Shown here: positions 1 through 9,900 of the stretch, in pieces
How positions within the stretch are numbered: the first letter of the stretch is position 1
Layout: every line of letters starts with the position of its first letter
From: Cerrena zonata
Taxonomy: Eukaryota; Basidiomycota; Agaricomycetes; Polyporales; Cerrenaceae
Direction of reading: 5' to 3'
DNA: 64,000 nucleotides
NCBI GenBank assembly: GCA_038087015.1
Contig: JASBNA010000028.1
Span: 124,001 to 188,000 of the forward strand
Notes under the pieces: model-generated
The model's database searches: none
The model's input: the letters and a program-made list of their open reading frames with translations, nothing else
What the model was told of the DNA's origin: nothing
Translations under genes and position numbers: made by a program

Positions 1-1
1 A

Positions 2-214
2 GCAGCTGCAGAAAAAGAAATTGATGCAAAACCTTTAATCGATTTACATTTAATTGAAAATGTAATGTTCTTGAGTATTAAACAACGTGAAATTCAATCC
101 CAACAATACGAACTCGCTTCTAAATTGGATTCTTGGTATGATCAAGACTATTTCGATGTTTTGAAGAATGATCCTTATCAAAGTGATGATGACGAACTAT
201 ACTTAAATTTGTAA
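2..214 (+). CDS. 3' end of an unidentified protein-coding gene (truncated by window edge)
   Basis: The frame is open from the left edge to a TAA at 212-214 and gives the last 70 residues of a protein. The segment is rich in charged residues, includes the stretches IENVMFLSIKQRE and WYDQDYFDVLKND, and ends in an acidic run before a final LYLNL. Codon choice is AT-rich, as in the other genes here. I do not recognise a family, and no catalytic motif is visible. The gene is co-directional with NUP42, about 1.1 kb downstream. Confidence 0.6.
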   Translation, partial: AAAEKEIDAKPLIDLHLIENVMFLSIKQREIQSQQYELASKLDSWYDQDYFDVLKNDPYQSDDDELYLNL

Positions 215-1298
215 CTCATTTAGTTATTCTCACTTCCTGCCCTTTGTTTTCGGGGGTAACCTCATTCCTCTTTGTCTTTGTTTTCGCTCTTTGTTTTTAT
301 GGTTATTGGAGTTGTTCATTCTTGTGTTTTCCTTTCTTTATGGTCCAATCTTAACGATTTATGCTTTGCTGCATCCCGTGCTGTCTTTTTAGTCTTTGTC
401 ATTCTCTTTTTCATGTCTTTTATTGGCTCTGGTTAATTGGTGGTTAACCTGAGTCCTTCACTTTTGCATTCCACTTGTATATTATTCTAGTGTATACTAT
501 GTATTGTTATAATGAACTTTAGTCTATTGCCAACCCTACGTTATTATAAACCATGTGTCTATCGCCGATACCATTTCTCCTTTACCGTATTCTTAGCTTA
601 TTACATGCTGGTAATCGTAAATTATCAATTTCATAATTCCTTTTGTGCAGTTACATCATATGTGCCTGATTGCATCAGCAAGTCTAACCCTCTTAATTCT
701 CCTCCGTCTGCCTCGAAAAACTCAACGTACACGAAGTGTCATTCTTCTTTCCATCGTTGCCTCTAATTCAAATAAGATTATTTTCCCACTTTTAATCGTT
801 TGTGTCTTTACTTCGGTCATATGCATGCAAAAGAATCCTTGTACTGATAATATTTATTACCGAAAATGCTGGTCGAGCTACTTCGTACCGTAAGATCATG
901 AGATCACCTTTAATTTTAATAATAGAAGCACCAATACTAAACCTAATGTACCATCTCTTATTACAGCTTCTAACCCATGTCATGTTTATGACAAATGTTG
1001 GTTAAACTTCAGCTCAAAGACATGCTAAGCACTACTCCTTTGAAGCCGTTTCATTTTTCCACCGAATGAAGCCTCGGCTGGGCCAACTTATGAGTCTCTA
1101 CGTGAATAGCATCTCCAAGACTCGCTGTAGCGATTCCAAAAGACTGTTTTTGCAATCTTTTTTTAAATTGAGTGTCGTGTGCTTGTGGCTAAAAAAAGAC
1201 CAAAAAAAAAAAAAAAAAAACATAGCGAAAAACAGAGAAACGAATTGAAGTCTGATTTTGCAAAGATTAAGAATATCCTAAGATTAGCAGCTAAGTGG
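215..1298. other. intergenic region upstream of NUP42, with a poly-A tract
   Basis: About 1.1 kb without a convincing gene. The first part is pyrimidine-rich on the plus strand, typical of yeast 3' and promoter DNA. Short open frames here lack family resemblance and overlap one another. A 19-base A tract lies at 1202-1220, about 80 bases upstream of the NUP42 start, and may act as a nucleosome-excluding promoter element (inference). Confidence 0.5.
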
Positions 1299-2606
1299 AT
1301 GAGTGGTAAGAAAAGGAATACTCCGTGTCTTTATTACCAAAAGGGCAATTGCAAGTTTGGTAACTCGTGTAACTTCCAGCATATAAGGAAAAACGAAAGA
1401 TCAGATGGGTTTGGTAATCAAAACGCTGCCAGTGGATTTGGAGCAGGAATGAGTTCATCGGGGCCTGGGTTTGGTGCTTCTGGGTTTGCGTCCTCTGGTG
1501 GTTTCGGATCAGGTAAAACAAATAGCGGTGGAGCCTTTGGAAATCAAGGTTTTGGAAGTGCTAATGCTGGAGGTGGTTTTGGAAGTGCTAATACTGGAGG
1601 TGGTTTTGGAAGTGCTAGTACTGGAGGTGGTTTCGGTGGCTCGGGTTTTGGGAGTGCAGGTTTTAGAGGGGCTAATTCCCTGAATACTGGGGCTGGTTTT
1701 GGGAGTCAAGGTTTTGGCCCTAATTCTCTGAGTGCTGGAGGCGCTTTCGGAAGCCAAACTTTCGGAAGTGCTAATACTGGAGGAGGTTTTGGTAGCACAG
1801 GCTTTGGGGGTGCTAGTTCCCTGAATACAGGAGGTGCCTTTGGAAATACCAGTTTTGGGAGTGCTGGTAACTCTGCTCCCTTTGGTGCAAATAGTGCTAC
1901 TGGGAACAGTGGGCCCTTTGGTTCTTCTAATAATGGTCAGTCTGGATTTGGAAATGCATCCACCTCACTGGGATCTGTATTCGGCACAAACCCTGGTACT
2001 AATACTTCGCTGGCCTTTGGTGTTAAGACCCAAGATAACCCATTCGCAACTAGTTCTAGTCCACAATCTGCATTTGGAGGGTTCTCTTCTCAGAACAACG
2101 CTAACTCCTCTTCTGCTTTTGGTCAAGCTCAAGCATCCAGTTCAAGTCCTTTTGGGCAGCTGCAACCCGCTAAACCTAGTCCTTTTGGCCAATCTCAGTC
2201 TGCCAAACCAAGTCCGTTTGGTCAATCGCAACCGGCCAGTTCTAGTTCCTTCGGCCAAGCCAGTACTACTTCTCCTTTCGGTAGTACCTCATTCGGTCAA
2301 TCAAAACCTGCCCAACAAAGTGGATTTGGTGCATCTTCTGTTCAATCTAATAATCCACCTTCATCTGCATTTGGGTCCTCTAACCCTGCCGGCTTTTCGG
2401 GTTTTGGTACCGGGAGCCAGAATAATAATGCCTTCCAGCTGTCTGGGACGCATACATCACAATCATTGGGTTCATCTGAAAACTCAAATGAAATAACAGA
2501 TCCTTCACTCAGTGAATACGATCCCGAAATTTCAAAAGCTTTCAATGCTCCAAACTTTGAGTTGGGTAAGATTCCCGAAGTAATTCCCCCAGCAGCCTTC
2601 TGCTAG
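1299..2606 (+). CDS. NUP42: Nup42, FG-repeat nucleoporin with CCCH zinc finger
   Basis: Predicted protein of 435 residues on the cytoplasmic face of the nuclear pore, where Nup42 binds Gle1 and helps mRNA export through the DEAD-box protein Dbp5. A CCCH finger is present as C10-x7-C18-x5-C24-x3-H28. Residues 40-400 are a disordered FG/GFG repeat region rich in Gly, Ser and Asn. The C-terminus has the Gle1-binding type motif FELGKIPEVIPP. The start is the first ATG of the frame; the frame is open further upstream through the poly-A tract but has no ATG there. In three related SPFGQ-x-Q repeats the x is CTG, TCT and TCG, which suggests CUG means Ser in this species. Next downstream is ARV1 on the same strand. 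Confidence 0.9.
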   Translation: MSGKKRNTPCLYYQKGNCKFGNSCNFQHIRKNERSDGFGNQNAASGFGAGMSSSGPGFGASGFASSGGFGSGKTNSGGAFGNQGFGSANAGGGFGSANTGGGFGSASTGGGFGGSGFGSAGFRGANSLNTGAGFGSQGFGPNSLSAGGAFGSQTFGSANTGGGFGSTGFGGASSLNTGGAFGNTSFGSAGNSAPFGANSATGNSGPFGSSNNGQSGFGNASTSLGSVFGTNPGTNTSLAFGVKTQDNPFATSSSPQSAFGGFSSQNNANSSSAFGQAQASSSSPFGQLQPAKPSPFGQSQSAKPSPFGQSQPASSSSFGQASTTSPFGSTSFGQSKPAQQSGFGASSVQSNNPPSSAFGSSNPAGFSGFGTGSQNNNAFQLSGTHTSQSLGSSENSNEITDPSLSEYDPEISKAFNAPNFELGKIPEVIPPAAFC

Positions 2607-2774
2607 CATTCTGTTTCTGTATTTATATATTTGTATAGTAGGTTATTTAGTTTAATGTGATTATGTCTAACGGAAATTGAAAAAAAACAGAAAAAAAAAA
2701 AAAGCGATCGCGTAGTCTTTAAACAAATACTTTGGTGCTAGTATCAACTTTAGCAGTTCAGGTGTTTACGGGAT

Positions 2775-3704
2775 ATGATCTGTATCGAATGTACTTATCC
2801 AGACTTACAAAATCTTTATTCCAAATTTAAAAGTAACTATATAAAGCTTACTTTATGTCCAAGATGTGGTAAAGTTGCTGATAAATATATTGAATATGAT
2901 AACGTTCTTTTATTCATTGATATTCTCTTGTTAAAACCTCAAGCTTATAGGCATTTGGCTTATAACGTTGCAGAATCAGAACTTTTGAAAGATTCTATTA
3001 CATCAATCAATTATGCAAACCCTTCTCAAGTGAATGCTTCGACTACGATATCAGACTTGACAAAATCTTTTAATCGGTACAAAAATCTCATCAGGTTCAT
3101 GACAATGACCATTTTATTTGAAGTTTACTTAATCTGGGCTTATGAAGAAAAGAATAAAGCACACTCTCTAGCCTTAACATATATTCTTCAAAAAAAAGTA
3201 CATCAACAATATTGTTTTTTCATACTAAAACAACTCGTGGATCAGTTTTTATTTTGCACCTCAGTCTACATACTTTATAAAAAATGGTTCAATTGGGATA
3301 AAAAAGTTAATAAAAATATCAATTCTGCATTTCAGCTGAGTTATCATTTACTTGTGCTATTGCTGACGATTTTTATATCGAGTTCAATCAAAACGTTTCC
3401 TATCATCATGTTGATTTGGCCGTATGATAAAACATCAATATCTGCAACTCTAACAAAGGTTGCAGGTCTCTTGAATACGACTGAAGCATTGAGAATAAAT
3501 GCCTCCTCCTCATATCCTTTTACCTTATCTATAGTGATACTTTCAGCATTATTTCAGTTTATTTGCTCACGTCTAATTCTTGGTTTGGGTATAGCTTATA
3601 CTTCGAAAACGATTCACTTTAAAGACATTTTAATTGATGAATTCTGGGAATTCAGCGATCTTAGGAATCTTTATGACAGAATAATTGAGTATATTCAAAG
3701 CTAG
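2775..3704 (+). CDS. ARV1: Arv1, ER lipid/sterol homeostasis protein
   Basis: 309 residues. The N-terminal Arv1 homology domain carries a zinc-ribbon-like C3-x2-C6 ... C28-x2-C31 pair, followed by the family signature ADKYIEYDNVLLFIDILLLK and then AYRHLAYN. Several hydrophobic segments follow, as expected for a multi-pass ER membrane protein. Arv1 is known to affect sterol distribution, sphingolipid synthesis and GPI-anchor intermediate flipping. Length is close to the S. cerevisiae protein (321 aa). The gene is convergent with CSC1, stop codons about 80 bases apart; the same convergent pair exists in S. cerevisiae (YLR241W/YLR242C). Confidence 0.93.
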   Translation: MICIECTYPDLQNLYSKFKSNYIKLTLCPRCGKVADKYIEYDNVLLFIDILLLKPQAYRHLAYNVAESELLKDSITSINYANPSQVNASTTISDLTKSFNRYKNLIRFMTMTILFEVYLIWAYEEKNKAHSLALTYILQKKVHQQYCFFILKQLVDQFLFCTSVYILYKKWFNWDKKVNKNINSAFQLSYHLLVLLLTIFISSSIKTFPIIMLIWPYDKTSISATLTKVAGLLNTTEALRINASSSYPFTLSIVILSALFQFICSRLILGLGIAYTSKTIHFKDILIDEFWEFSDLRNLYDRIIEYIQS

Positions 3705-3785
3705 AATTACGTATTAAAAAAGAATTATTAAAGAATTGAAAATAATTTTAGGAAAAAAAAAGAATTAAAAAGAAAAATTCTATTA

Positions 3786-6449
3786 TCATAATTCATATCT
3801 TTCATCAAAGAATGGTGTATCCTTACGAACAGTCATCCCGTCGCTGTTGACAAATAAGATTTCATTCTCATCGATTGCAATCATCGGACCATCCAAATCA
3901 TCAACAAGATGAGGATATTGATAGCTTTGATTGAATTCACGTCTTTCATCAAGCGTCCTCATTCTATTGGTGTTTGAGGTTGATACACTTTGAGCAGAAT
4001 CGATGACAAATTCTTCGTCGTCATGATAAGGTAATTCGTTATTCTCAATGGATCTAAGAGCAATGAAAATTGACAAAGGAATATAATTTTTTTGAAAGTT
4101 CCATAAGAAACCCAAAGTTAAAATTGGTAGGGGCGCTAGGAAAGATGCACATACAAAAGCTTTTTCTAGAGCAAGGACACCAACCATGGTCAATTGAAAA
4201 ATTAAAAGACCTAAAATGACCCGTCTAAAAACCAACGGCCAAACTTTGCCAGTTGAGTGAGGTGGATGAACACATGCATATAATAATTGATATTTTGAAA
4301 CAAAATATCCAACAATAAAATAAACCAAACCAGCAGTTAATATTTTAGTAGACATAACTGAATAAGTTATTGTAACAACAAGAATTAAAATGGGTTGAGG
4401 TAATTGTAAACCGAAATTAAAAACCGGAGGTTTATATAACTTAAGGTAATCCCTTGGAGTTTTACACCAGAAGAGATTACCAAAAGAAAATTTTAATAAA
4501 TTTCCAAGAAGTATTAATTTATAGGGGAATATGCCTAAACCTTGTAAGATGATTAAATCAACATAAAACAAACTCAAGCCTTTTAACGATTCTGCCAATT
4601 GATTAGGAATTTTAGTTGTATCACTTAATGAAGCAGTACCAAATAAGGTGAAAACTAAAAATAAATTAACAAAAATGTAAAAAAAATTTTTAGAAACTGA
4701 CGATAATTCTTCATCACTATGAGAAGTATAACCTTGCCTTTTCGAAATCCAAATATAAAAATAAGGCATAATTATATTAAATATTGTGAACACATAAGGG
4801 GGTAAGAATCCAGTAACTAAACTTTCAGCGGTTTTATTTGATTTTAAAAACTCACCTAATTTTGGCCAAACTTTAGAAATTGATTTGGTATTTAAAAAAT
4901 TTGAAAGGTACCTGACTGGGTAAATCAAAAGGATACTTAACAAACCAATGAATAAAGTTACGAAAAAGATTCTGAAATTTCGTTCTCTTCTTGTTAAACA
5001 TAAATTTTCCCAAATTATATCATGGGGTGCAGGAGCTAAGTTTGTAATTAAATGATTAATTTTAGGATCTAAAACGGCTTGGGCAATCATTTGAGCTTGG
5101 GCTACTGATTTCATAGTGATGAATGCGGTCGAACTAGGGGGGTAAATGCGTTGTCTTGCTCTTTTAATTTCATTATCGATAATTTCTAATTGTTCAGTAC
5201 AATGATTAATAGCATCAATTTTAGGACCGAATAAACCAAAAAGACCCTTTCTTTTTTTAGGTCGTTTAGATAGTTCGTCATTAAGTAGAGGTAAATGACC
5301 AGAAGTATCATCGGGTAAATCAGCTTCTGCTTGAACATATTCAGAAACTTGATCTAAATAGCTTGATCTTCTTGAACGAGCAGAGCCCAAAGTTTGATGT
5401 CCATCGGATTGATTTTCTAAATCGTCGCTTTCATCGGTATAGAATCCTGCATCACGGTTAATATTAATTGGAATACCAACATTAGGATGAATTGTAGAAG
5501 TCATCATATCATTTTTACTTTTGATACCATTGGCTTCAAAATATTCGACCCAATAAACTTCGGCACTTCTTAAGATTTTTTTACGTAATTTGAATAAATC
5601 GTTTAAGCTATTCCATTCTTTAACCACCAAGACAGAATCTACTTCACCGATACCCAAACTATTAATATGTCTTTTCAAATCTTCTTCATTTCTGAGCATT
5701 GGAGGAATCCCCAGTAATTTAATGGTACGGTCGGTGATTGAGCTTTGTTTCCCAAGATAGGTTTGTCTCATTTCGATAATCTTAATTGTTTGAAGGAATA
5801 AGAAATATGCCATTATAAACGTGAAAACATAAGTGAATATGGTATACATCCAAAGAAAAGCTTCATACGAGTCATTATCGTGATGTTTTAATAATCTTGT
5901 GCCCAATAACAAGGAGGATTTTATTATAGCCGTTGTGTTATGACCATCATCATCGTCGCTATCATCCGGTAGGTCTAATCTACCAGTGTATTTGTAACGA
6001 ATTGGAGAAATGATGAACACAGCAAATAGAACACAAATGGTTAAGACTTTAATGACCATTTTGAAAAACCCTAGAAACACCACTGCGTCCAAACCAGCAT
6101 GGTCCAATACTTGTTTTTCATTGATTTTGAATACAACCGGAATCCAGCCTAATAAGGTACGAGGTAAACGCGGTAAATTTTGACGAGTTAAGCTATGAAG
6201 ATAGTTATGGTTAAGATTATTGAAGTTAGCAACATAGATTTTGGGGTATCTAATTCTTAAGATTGAAAAGGCCAAAAATGCTGAAAGACCTAGTAGTAGA
6301 GCCACTAATATTTGAACTCTAGCCACTCTTGATGAGCTTCTATAAGGAATTCTATGGGGTAAACTTGGATACGTGGTGGCCGCTGCATCTACTTCATCAT
6401 TAGCAGCCACCAAGGGTAGTAGTAGCGCCACGAGGTATAGAATTGACAT
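3786..6449 (-). CDS. CSC1: Csc1-type calcium-permeable hyperosmolality-gated channel (OSCA/TMEM63 family)
   Basis: 887 residues. An N-terminal hydrophobic segment looks like a signal or first membrane span, followed by the RSN1-type N-terminal membrane region (about 45-230), a long cytosolic PHM7-type domain with acidic/Ser-rich inserts (about 240-490), then a multi-span DUF221 channel region (about 495-800) and a hydrophilic C-tail. Family members are osmotically gated cation channels of plasma membrane or endomembranes. Convergence with ARV1 matches the S. cerevisiae order and favours CSC1 over the paralogues PHM7, RSN1 and SPO75. It starts at the ATG at 6449. Confidence 0.85.
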   Translation of the reverse strand: MSILYLVALLLPLVAANDEVDAAATTYPSLPHRIPYRSSSRVARVQILVALLLGLSAFLAFSILRIRYPKIYVANFNNLNHNYLHSLTRQNLPRLPRTLLGWIPVVFKINEKQVLDHAGLDAVVFLGFFKMVIKVLTICVLFAVFIISPIRYKYTGRLDLPDDSDDDDGHNTTAIIKSSLLLGTRLLKHHDNDSYEAFLWMYTIFTYVFTFIMAYFLFLQTIKIIEMRQTYLGKQSSITDRTIKLLGIPPMLRNEEDLKRHINSLGIGEVDSVLVVKEWNSLNDLFKLRKKILRSAEVYWVEYFEANGIKSKNDMMTSTIHPNVGIPININRDAGFYTDESDDLENQSDGHQTLGSARSRRSSYLDQVSEYVQAEADLPDDTSGHLPLLNDELSKRPKKRKGLFGLFGPKIDAINHCTEQLEIIDNEIKRARQRIYPPSSTAFITMKSVAQAQMIAQAVLDPKINHLITNLAPAPHDIIWENLCLTRRERNFRIFFVTLFIGLLSILLIYPVRYLSNFLNTKSISKVWPKLGEFLKSNKTAESLVTGFLPPYVFTIFNIIMPYFYIWISKRQGYTSHSDEELSSVSKNFFYIFVNLFLVFTLFGTASLSDTTKIPNQLAESLKGLSLFYVDLIILQGLGIFPYKLILLGNLLKFSFGNLFWCKTPRDYLKLYKPPVFNFGLQLPQPILILVVTITYSVMSTKILTAGLVYFIVGYFVSKYQLLYACVHPPHSTGKVWPLVFRRVILGLLIFQLTMVGVLALEKAFVCASFLAPLPILTLGFLWNFQKNYIPLSIFIALRSIENNELPYHDDEEFVIDSAQSVSTSNTNRMRTLDERREFNQSYQYPHLVDDLDGPMIAIDENEILFVNSDGMTVRKDTPFFDERYEL

Positions 6450-6629
6450 GCTTAATTGAAATGATGGTGCTTATTGATATATTGATTGAAGTTGAATTCA
6501 AGTCATTTTGTTTTGCGAGGGAGAAAAGCGGTTGGTATCCGGAATTGATCTGCTGACACTGTTTTTTTTTTACTTTTCTTTGCGGAAAAATGGCATACTA
6601 CAATTTTGCAACATTGGCAATAAATACAT

Positions 6630-7769
6630 TTACTTATTAATTTTTGAGATATCTGAGTCCTGGTCGGAGTCGGGGTTTGAATGCTTTAATAGTTTTAAGA
6701 TCTGGTTGAATTTCAGTTCCAGTTCGAATTTGAGCAATTCGAATTCTTTTCTCAAATTGACTAGTTGTTCACCTTGTTTATTGGTTTGTTCTTGAGCGAG
6801 TAGTAACTGTTTTAGTAATTCTTGAGTATTAGGTTGTTGTACTGGTTGTACCGGCTGCACCGGTTGTATCTGCTGTACTGGTTGTACCTGTTGTATTTGC
6901 TGTATCGGTTGTACTGGTGGTACTGGTGGTGCTTGTTGTATTGGAACAGGTTGTATTGGTTGTTGAATCGGTATACGGGAGTCGATTTGCGATGGTAAAG
7001 TAATAGTTTCATTTACCTGGTCATCGGAAACAAGATAATCAACATCTTGTTTATTCCTTTTTCTAACATTTTCATGATCTTTCCTGATAATTATCTGATT
7101 TAATTCATTCAATAACCGTTCATTATCGTTAAACATTAGGGTTTGATCAACCGGATTTAAACTAGGAAATCGATTTCTAAAATGTCTGATCAAGAATTTG
7201 AACCGATTACTTATGGTTCTAGTTTGAATTATATTTGAGTTACATTGCTTATTAAACTCTTCTAAAATCACTAACCAAGTTTTATTAGCAAAACCTCTAG
7301 TGAAAATAGTATCTTTAAATTTGAAAACCAAATTTAATAATAAATTATCAGTATCATAAGTCCATTGAGGAAACGTTCTTTTATTTGACTTCATGGTGGT
7401 ATTGGTGGTGTTTTCAATTGGAACTTGAAAATTGGTTGCTTCCACATAGTAATCATCATAACTTGAAGAACCAGCTTCAGTGAATGGTGAAAGTTTAGGC
7501 GAGAATTGATTTAAAATGCGACTTGCATTTGCATTTGATGAAGCTTTATTAGATGCTGTTTCATTAATTACGTCTCCATGCAATTCTGCTGAGGTGGATC
7601 CTGAAAGTACCGAATCTACGCTTTCTGCGTTGGTAATTCCATTACTATCATTTGGTACCCTATTTGATGTTGTTGTTGCAACATTTTCCTTTAGTTCGTT
7701 TGACTCGGACTTCAACCTAGTATCATTCGGGTCAAAGATACTATCAAAGTTAGTCAAGTCAAAAGGCAT
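6630..7769 (-). CDS. Myb/SANT-like DNA-binding domain protein with Gln/Pro-Val repeats
   Basis: About 379 residues from the first ATG (7769). The N-terminal third is acidic and Ser/Asn-rich. Around residues 125-200 there is a helix-rich basic segment with conserved-looking aromatic residues (FPQWTYDTDNLLL, TWLVILEEFN, RTISNRFKFLIRHFRNRF) that resembles Myb/SANT-like DNA-binding domains. It is followed by a tandem PVQ/IQQ repeat stretch and a C-terminal coiled coil (about 325-365). This suggests a DNA-binding or chromatin protein, but I cannot assign an orthologue. The gene is divergent from the T-rich repeat region that follows. Confidence 0.6.
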   Translation of the reverse strand: MPFDLTNFDSIFDPNDTRLKSESNELKENVATTTSNRVPNDSNGITNAESVDSVLSGSTSAELHGDVINETASNKASSNANASRILNQFSPKLSPFTEAGSSSYDDYYVEATNFQVPIENTTNTTMKSNKRTFPQWTYDTDNLLLNLVFKFKDTIFTRGFANKTWLVILEEFNKQCNSNIIQTRTISNRFKFLIRHFRNRFPSLNPVDQTLMFNDNERLLNELNQIIIRKDHENVRKRNKQDVDYLVSDDQVNETITLPSQIDSRIPIQQPIQPVPIQQAPPVPPVQPIQQIQQVQPVQQIQPVQPVQPVQQPNTQELLKQLLLAQEQTNKQGEQLVNLRKEFELLKFELELKFNQILKLLKHSNPDSDQDSDISKINK

Positions 7770-7854
7770 GGCTACCCGTAGGGTCAATCCCTTAAACTTT
7801 TCGTTTAGAAAGTCAATTGGGTCTAATTATATATCTATTAGGTGCCCAACACCT

Positions 7855-7985
7855 TTTTTTTTTTTTTTTTTTTTATTATTAATTTTTTTTTTTTTTTGTT
7901 TGTTTGGCAGATTTTTTTTGTTGTTCTTTTGTTCTTTTGTTCTTTTGTTCTTTTGTTCTTTTGTTCTTTTGTTCTTTTGTTCTTT
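7855..7985. repeat. T tracts followed by (GTTCTTTT)8 octanucleotide array
   Basis: Long T runs at about 7855-7918 lead into seven perfect copies of the 8-mer GTTCTTTT from 7923, plus an imperfect eighth ending in GTTCTTTC. The array lies about 150 bases upstream of the Myb/SANT-like gene start, so it is part of its promoter region. Open frames across it (repeating QKNKRTKE on the minus strand) are repeat artefacts. Confidence 0.9.
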
Positions 7986-9024
7986 CCCAGTAGATGATAG
8001 TGACGAGACCAACTATACACTTCAAAGAACAAAGAAGGGAGTAATTGTTTGGAAAGAAAGCCAGAACTTTGTTAACTTTTTGAAGGGTTCAAAAAGTGCC
8101 AAAAAAATAGAACAAGTAGACAAGAGGAACAGAGAAAAAATAATCAGTGAATAATAGGTTTATATAATGGTATATATAATAGGCTTCTTATAGATAGATT
8201 CATGTAATGGGCCTCATATGTAGATGGGAGAGAATCCTGTCGAGTGGTTGACCCATTGACACTTGCATGGAGTAGCCTTACTAACAAAGAAGGATCCTAT
8301 GAACGAGTCTTGCAGTTTCAATCAGTCAAGACTTGTTAATCTGTAGAAGGTGGTAATGGTAAAATACGCGGGAAACTTTCCTGAAACTCATTTCCCTTAT
8401 ACCAGTTTAGTTGATCAAGTATCTATACTTTATGTTGCAGTGCTTAATTGAGTCCCTTTTGTTTACTTTAACCAGCCGATTACTAGTTTCTTCTCTTTTG
8501 CTTGTGTATTGCTTCGCTTCAACTTGCCCGGACGCCGGTCTCTGGCATTGTTCGCATAACCATTTCCGATGGTGCTTTTGATTTCTGTATCAAATGAACG
8601 TAAATCATTGAGCGTACGTATATTAGTTGGATCTGGTTCGGTTAACTGATAGCACCAGGAATAATCAATTGTCCATTAAATTTGCTCTGATTATTGGCTA
8701 ATTATGTACTCAATTGAAGCAATTTACGGAAAAACAATCGAATTATTATTAGGACACTTGACACAATCCAGTCAATTGAATCAGCTCACCACCCAACCGG
8801 ATCAACGTATTATCTAAGCGAACGATATACGCCTTGACGGTAGAGCCAGCATGTACTGCAAAAAATACTCTTAAAAGTAATCGAAGGTGGGGGAGGTGTT
8901 GGTGTACGGGTGTGTGGGTAATTACATATGGAGATATTTTCCGTCCCCACACGCCCTTGCAACCGGTTTACTTTTCAGGCTTCCCCTGTAAACAATCGAT
9001 GGCTAGTTACAACTGCCGGTGGTG
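7986..9024. other. intergenic region between the Myb-like gene and NKP1
   Basis: About 1 kb with no recognisable gene, RNA or mobile element. Short open frames on both strands show no family signature. It serves as the shared upstream region of two divergent genes, the Myb/SANT-like gene and NKP1. Confidence 0.4.
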
Positions 9025-9717
9025 ATGAGCAAGTCGTACCAGTATACCAAGGGTTTCATAGACCAGCAGGTGAAAGCACTCAATTCTCCGCTAACGCTTG
9101 ATTCGGAGATCGAGGATATTCTCCAGAAGGAAACCAACGTATCCAAAAGTATATTCAAATGTAATGTTCTCATTCGAAGATACAATCGAAACAAGTACCA
9201 ATCCCAGGCTATAAATCAAATAATACAGCAGGTATTGAAGAATGAAACAAGCAAGTTGGTTAAGGTGAACGAAAGCTTCATCAAGATCCATAGTATTCTC
9301 AAAATAATCCTAATACCGGAGAATATAAGCCACGATAACTTACCGGGGAAGTTGAAATTGTTCAATCAATTGATTAATGAATTGCCCCAGCTGAAGTATC
9401 TTATTATCAACGAGGTACCGAACGAGACAGTTGATGAGTTCAATACCCAACTATCTAATTACGAAGATATAAGGAAACACCTAATCGAATTAAATGAGGT
9501 GCTACTATACAAATATGATAAATTAACTTATTTGAAGAATTTAAAACTCAAACTATCAAGTTATACTAATCCCAAAGATATACAGCCCAATCTAATAATG
9601 TCAAATGACCATTTACTCTATAATGAAATCAACCGGTTTAGAGTGCTCGTTGAAAAATTATCGTATAAATTATCAGAAAATGAGTTAACCGATATTTTAA
9701 ATAAACTACAAGATTAA
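9025..9717 (+). CDS. NKP1: Nkp1/Fta4-like kinetochore (COMA/CCAN) subunit
   Basis: 230 residues, almost wholly helical and coiled-coil in character. The N-terminal segment FIDQQVKALNSPLTLDSEIED resembles the Fta4/Nkp1 start pattern (FI-x2-Q ... L-x-SPL), and the C-terminus has the family-like NEINRFRVLVEKL motif. Nkp1 is a non-essential inner-kinetochore subunit working with Nkp2 and the COMA complex. Sequence similarity alone is weak, but the gene is convergent with RPP2B, exactly as in S. cerevisiae (YDR382W/YDR383C), which raises confidence. The start is the first ATG, at 9025. The last codons are themselves the first copy of a downstream tandem repeat. Confidence 0.7.
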   Translation: MSKSYQYTKGFIDQQVKALNSPLTLDSEIEDILQKETNVSKSIFKCNVLIRRYNRNKYQSQAINQIIQQVLKNETSKLVKVNESFIKIHSILKIILIPENISHDNLPGKLKLFNQLINELPQLKYLIINEVPNETVDEFNTQLSNYEDIRKHLIELNEVLLYKYDKLTYLKNLKLKLSSYTNPKDIQPNLIMSNDHLLYNEINRFRVLVEKLSYKLSENELTDILNKLQD

Positions 9718-9859
9718 ATAGAATGTAAATTACAAGACTAATAGAATGTAAACTACAAGATTAAATAGAATGTAAATTACAAGACTAATAGAATGTAAAC
9801 TAAATAGAATGTAAACTACAAGACTAAATAGAATGTAAACTACAAGACTAAATAGAATG
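9703..9859. repeat. 23-24 bp minisatellite spanning the NKP1 stop codon
   Basis: About seven copies of a unit close to AAACTACAAGATTAAATAG plus AATGT run from 9703 to 9859. The first copy contains the last four NKP1 codons and its TAA; later copies keep a TAA or TAG at the same place. One copy is shortened. Confidence 0.9.
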
Positions 9860-9900
9860 CATTTGCGTTAAATTAATATATAGATTCTCTATAAACCAGT

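Noticed and set aside
512..1005. Several 60-84 codon frames in the first intergenic region
   Set aside because: They overlap each other on both strands in T-rich DNA and resemble nothing.
1471..2496. Alternate-frame ORFs within NUP42
   Set aside because: Shadows of the GFG repeat in other frames.
7827..8032. Lys/Thr-rich minus-strand ORFs
   Set aside because: Translations of the GTTCTTTT array and T tracts.
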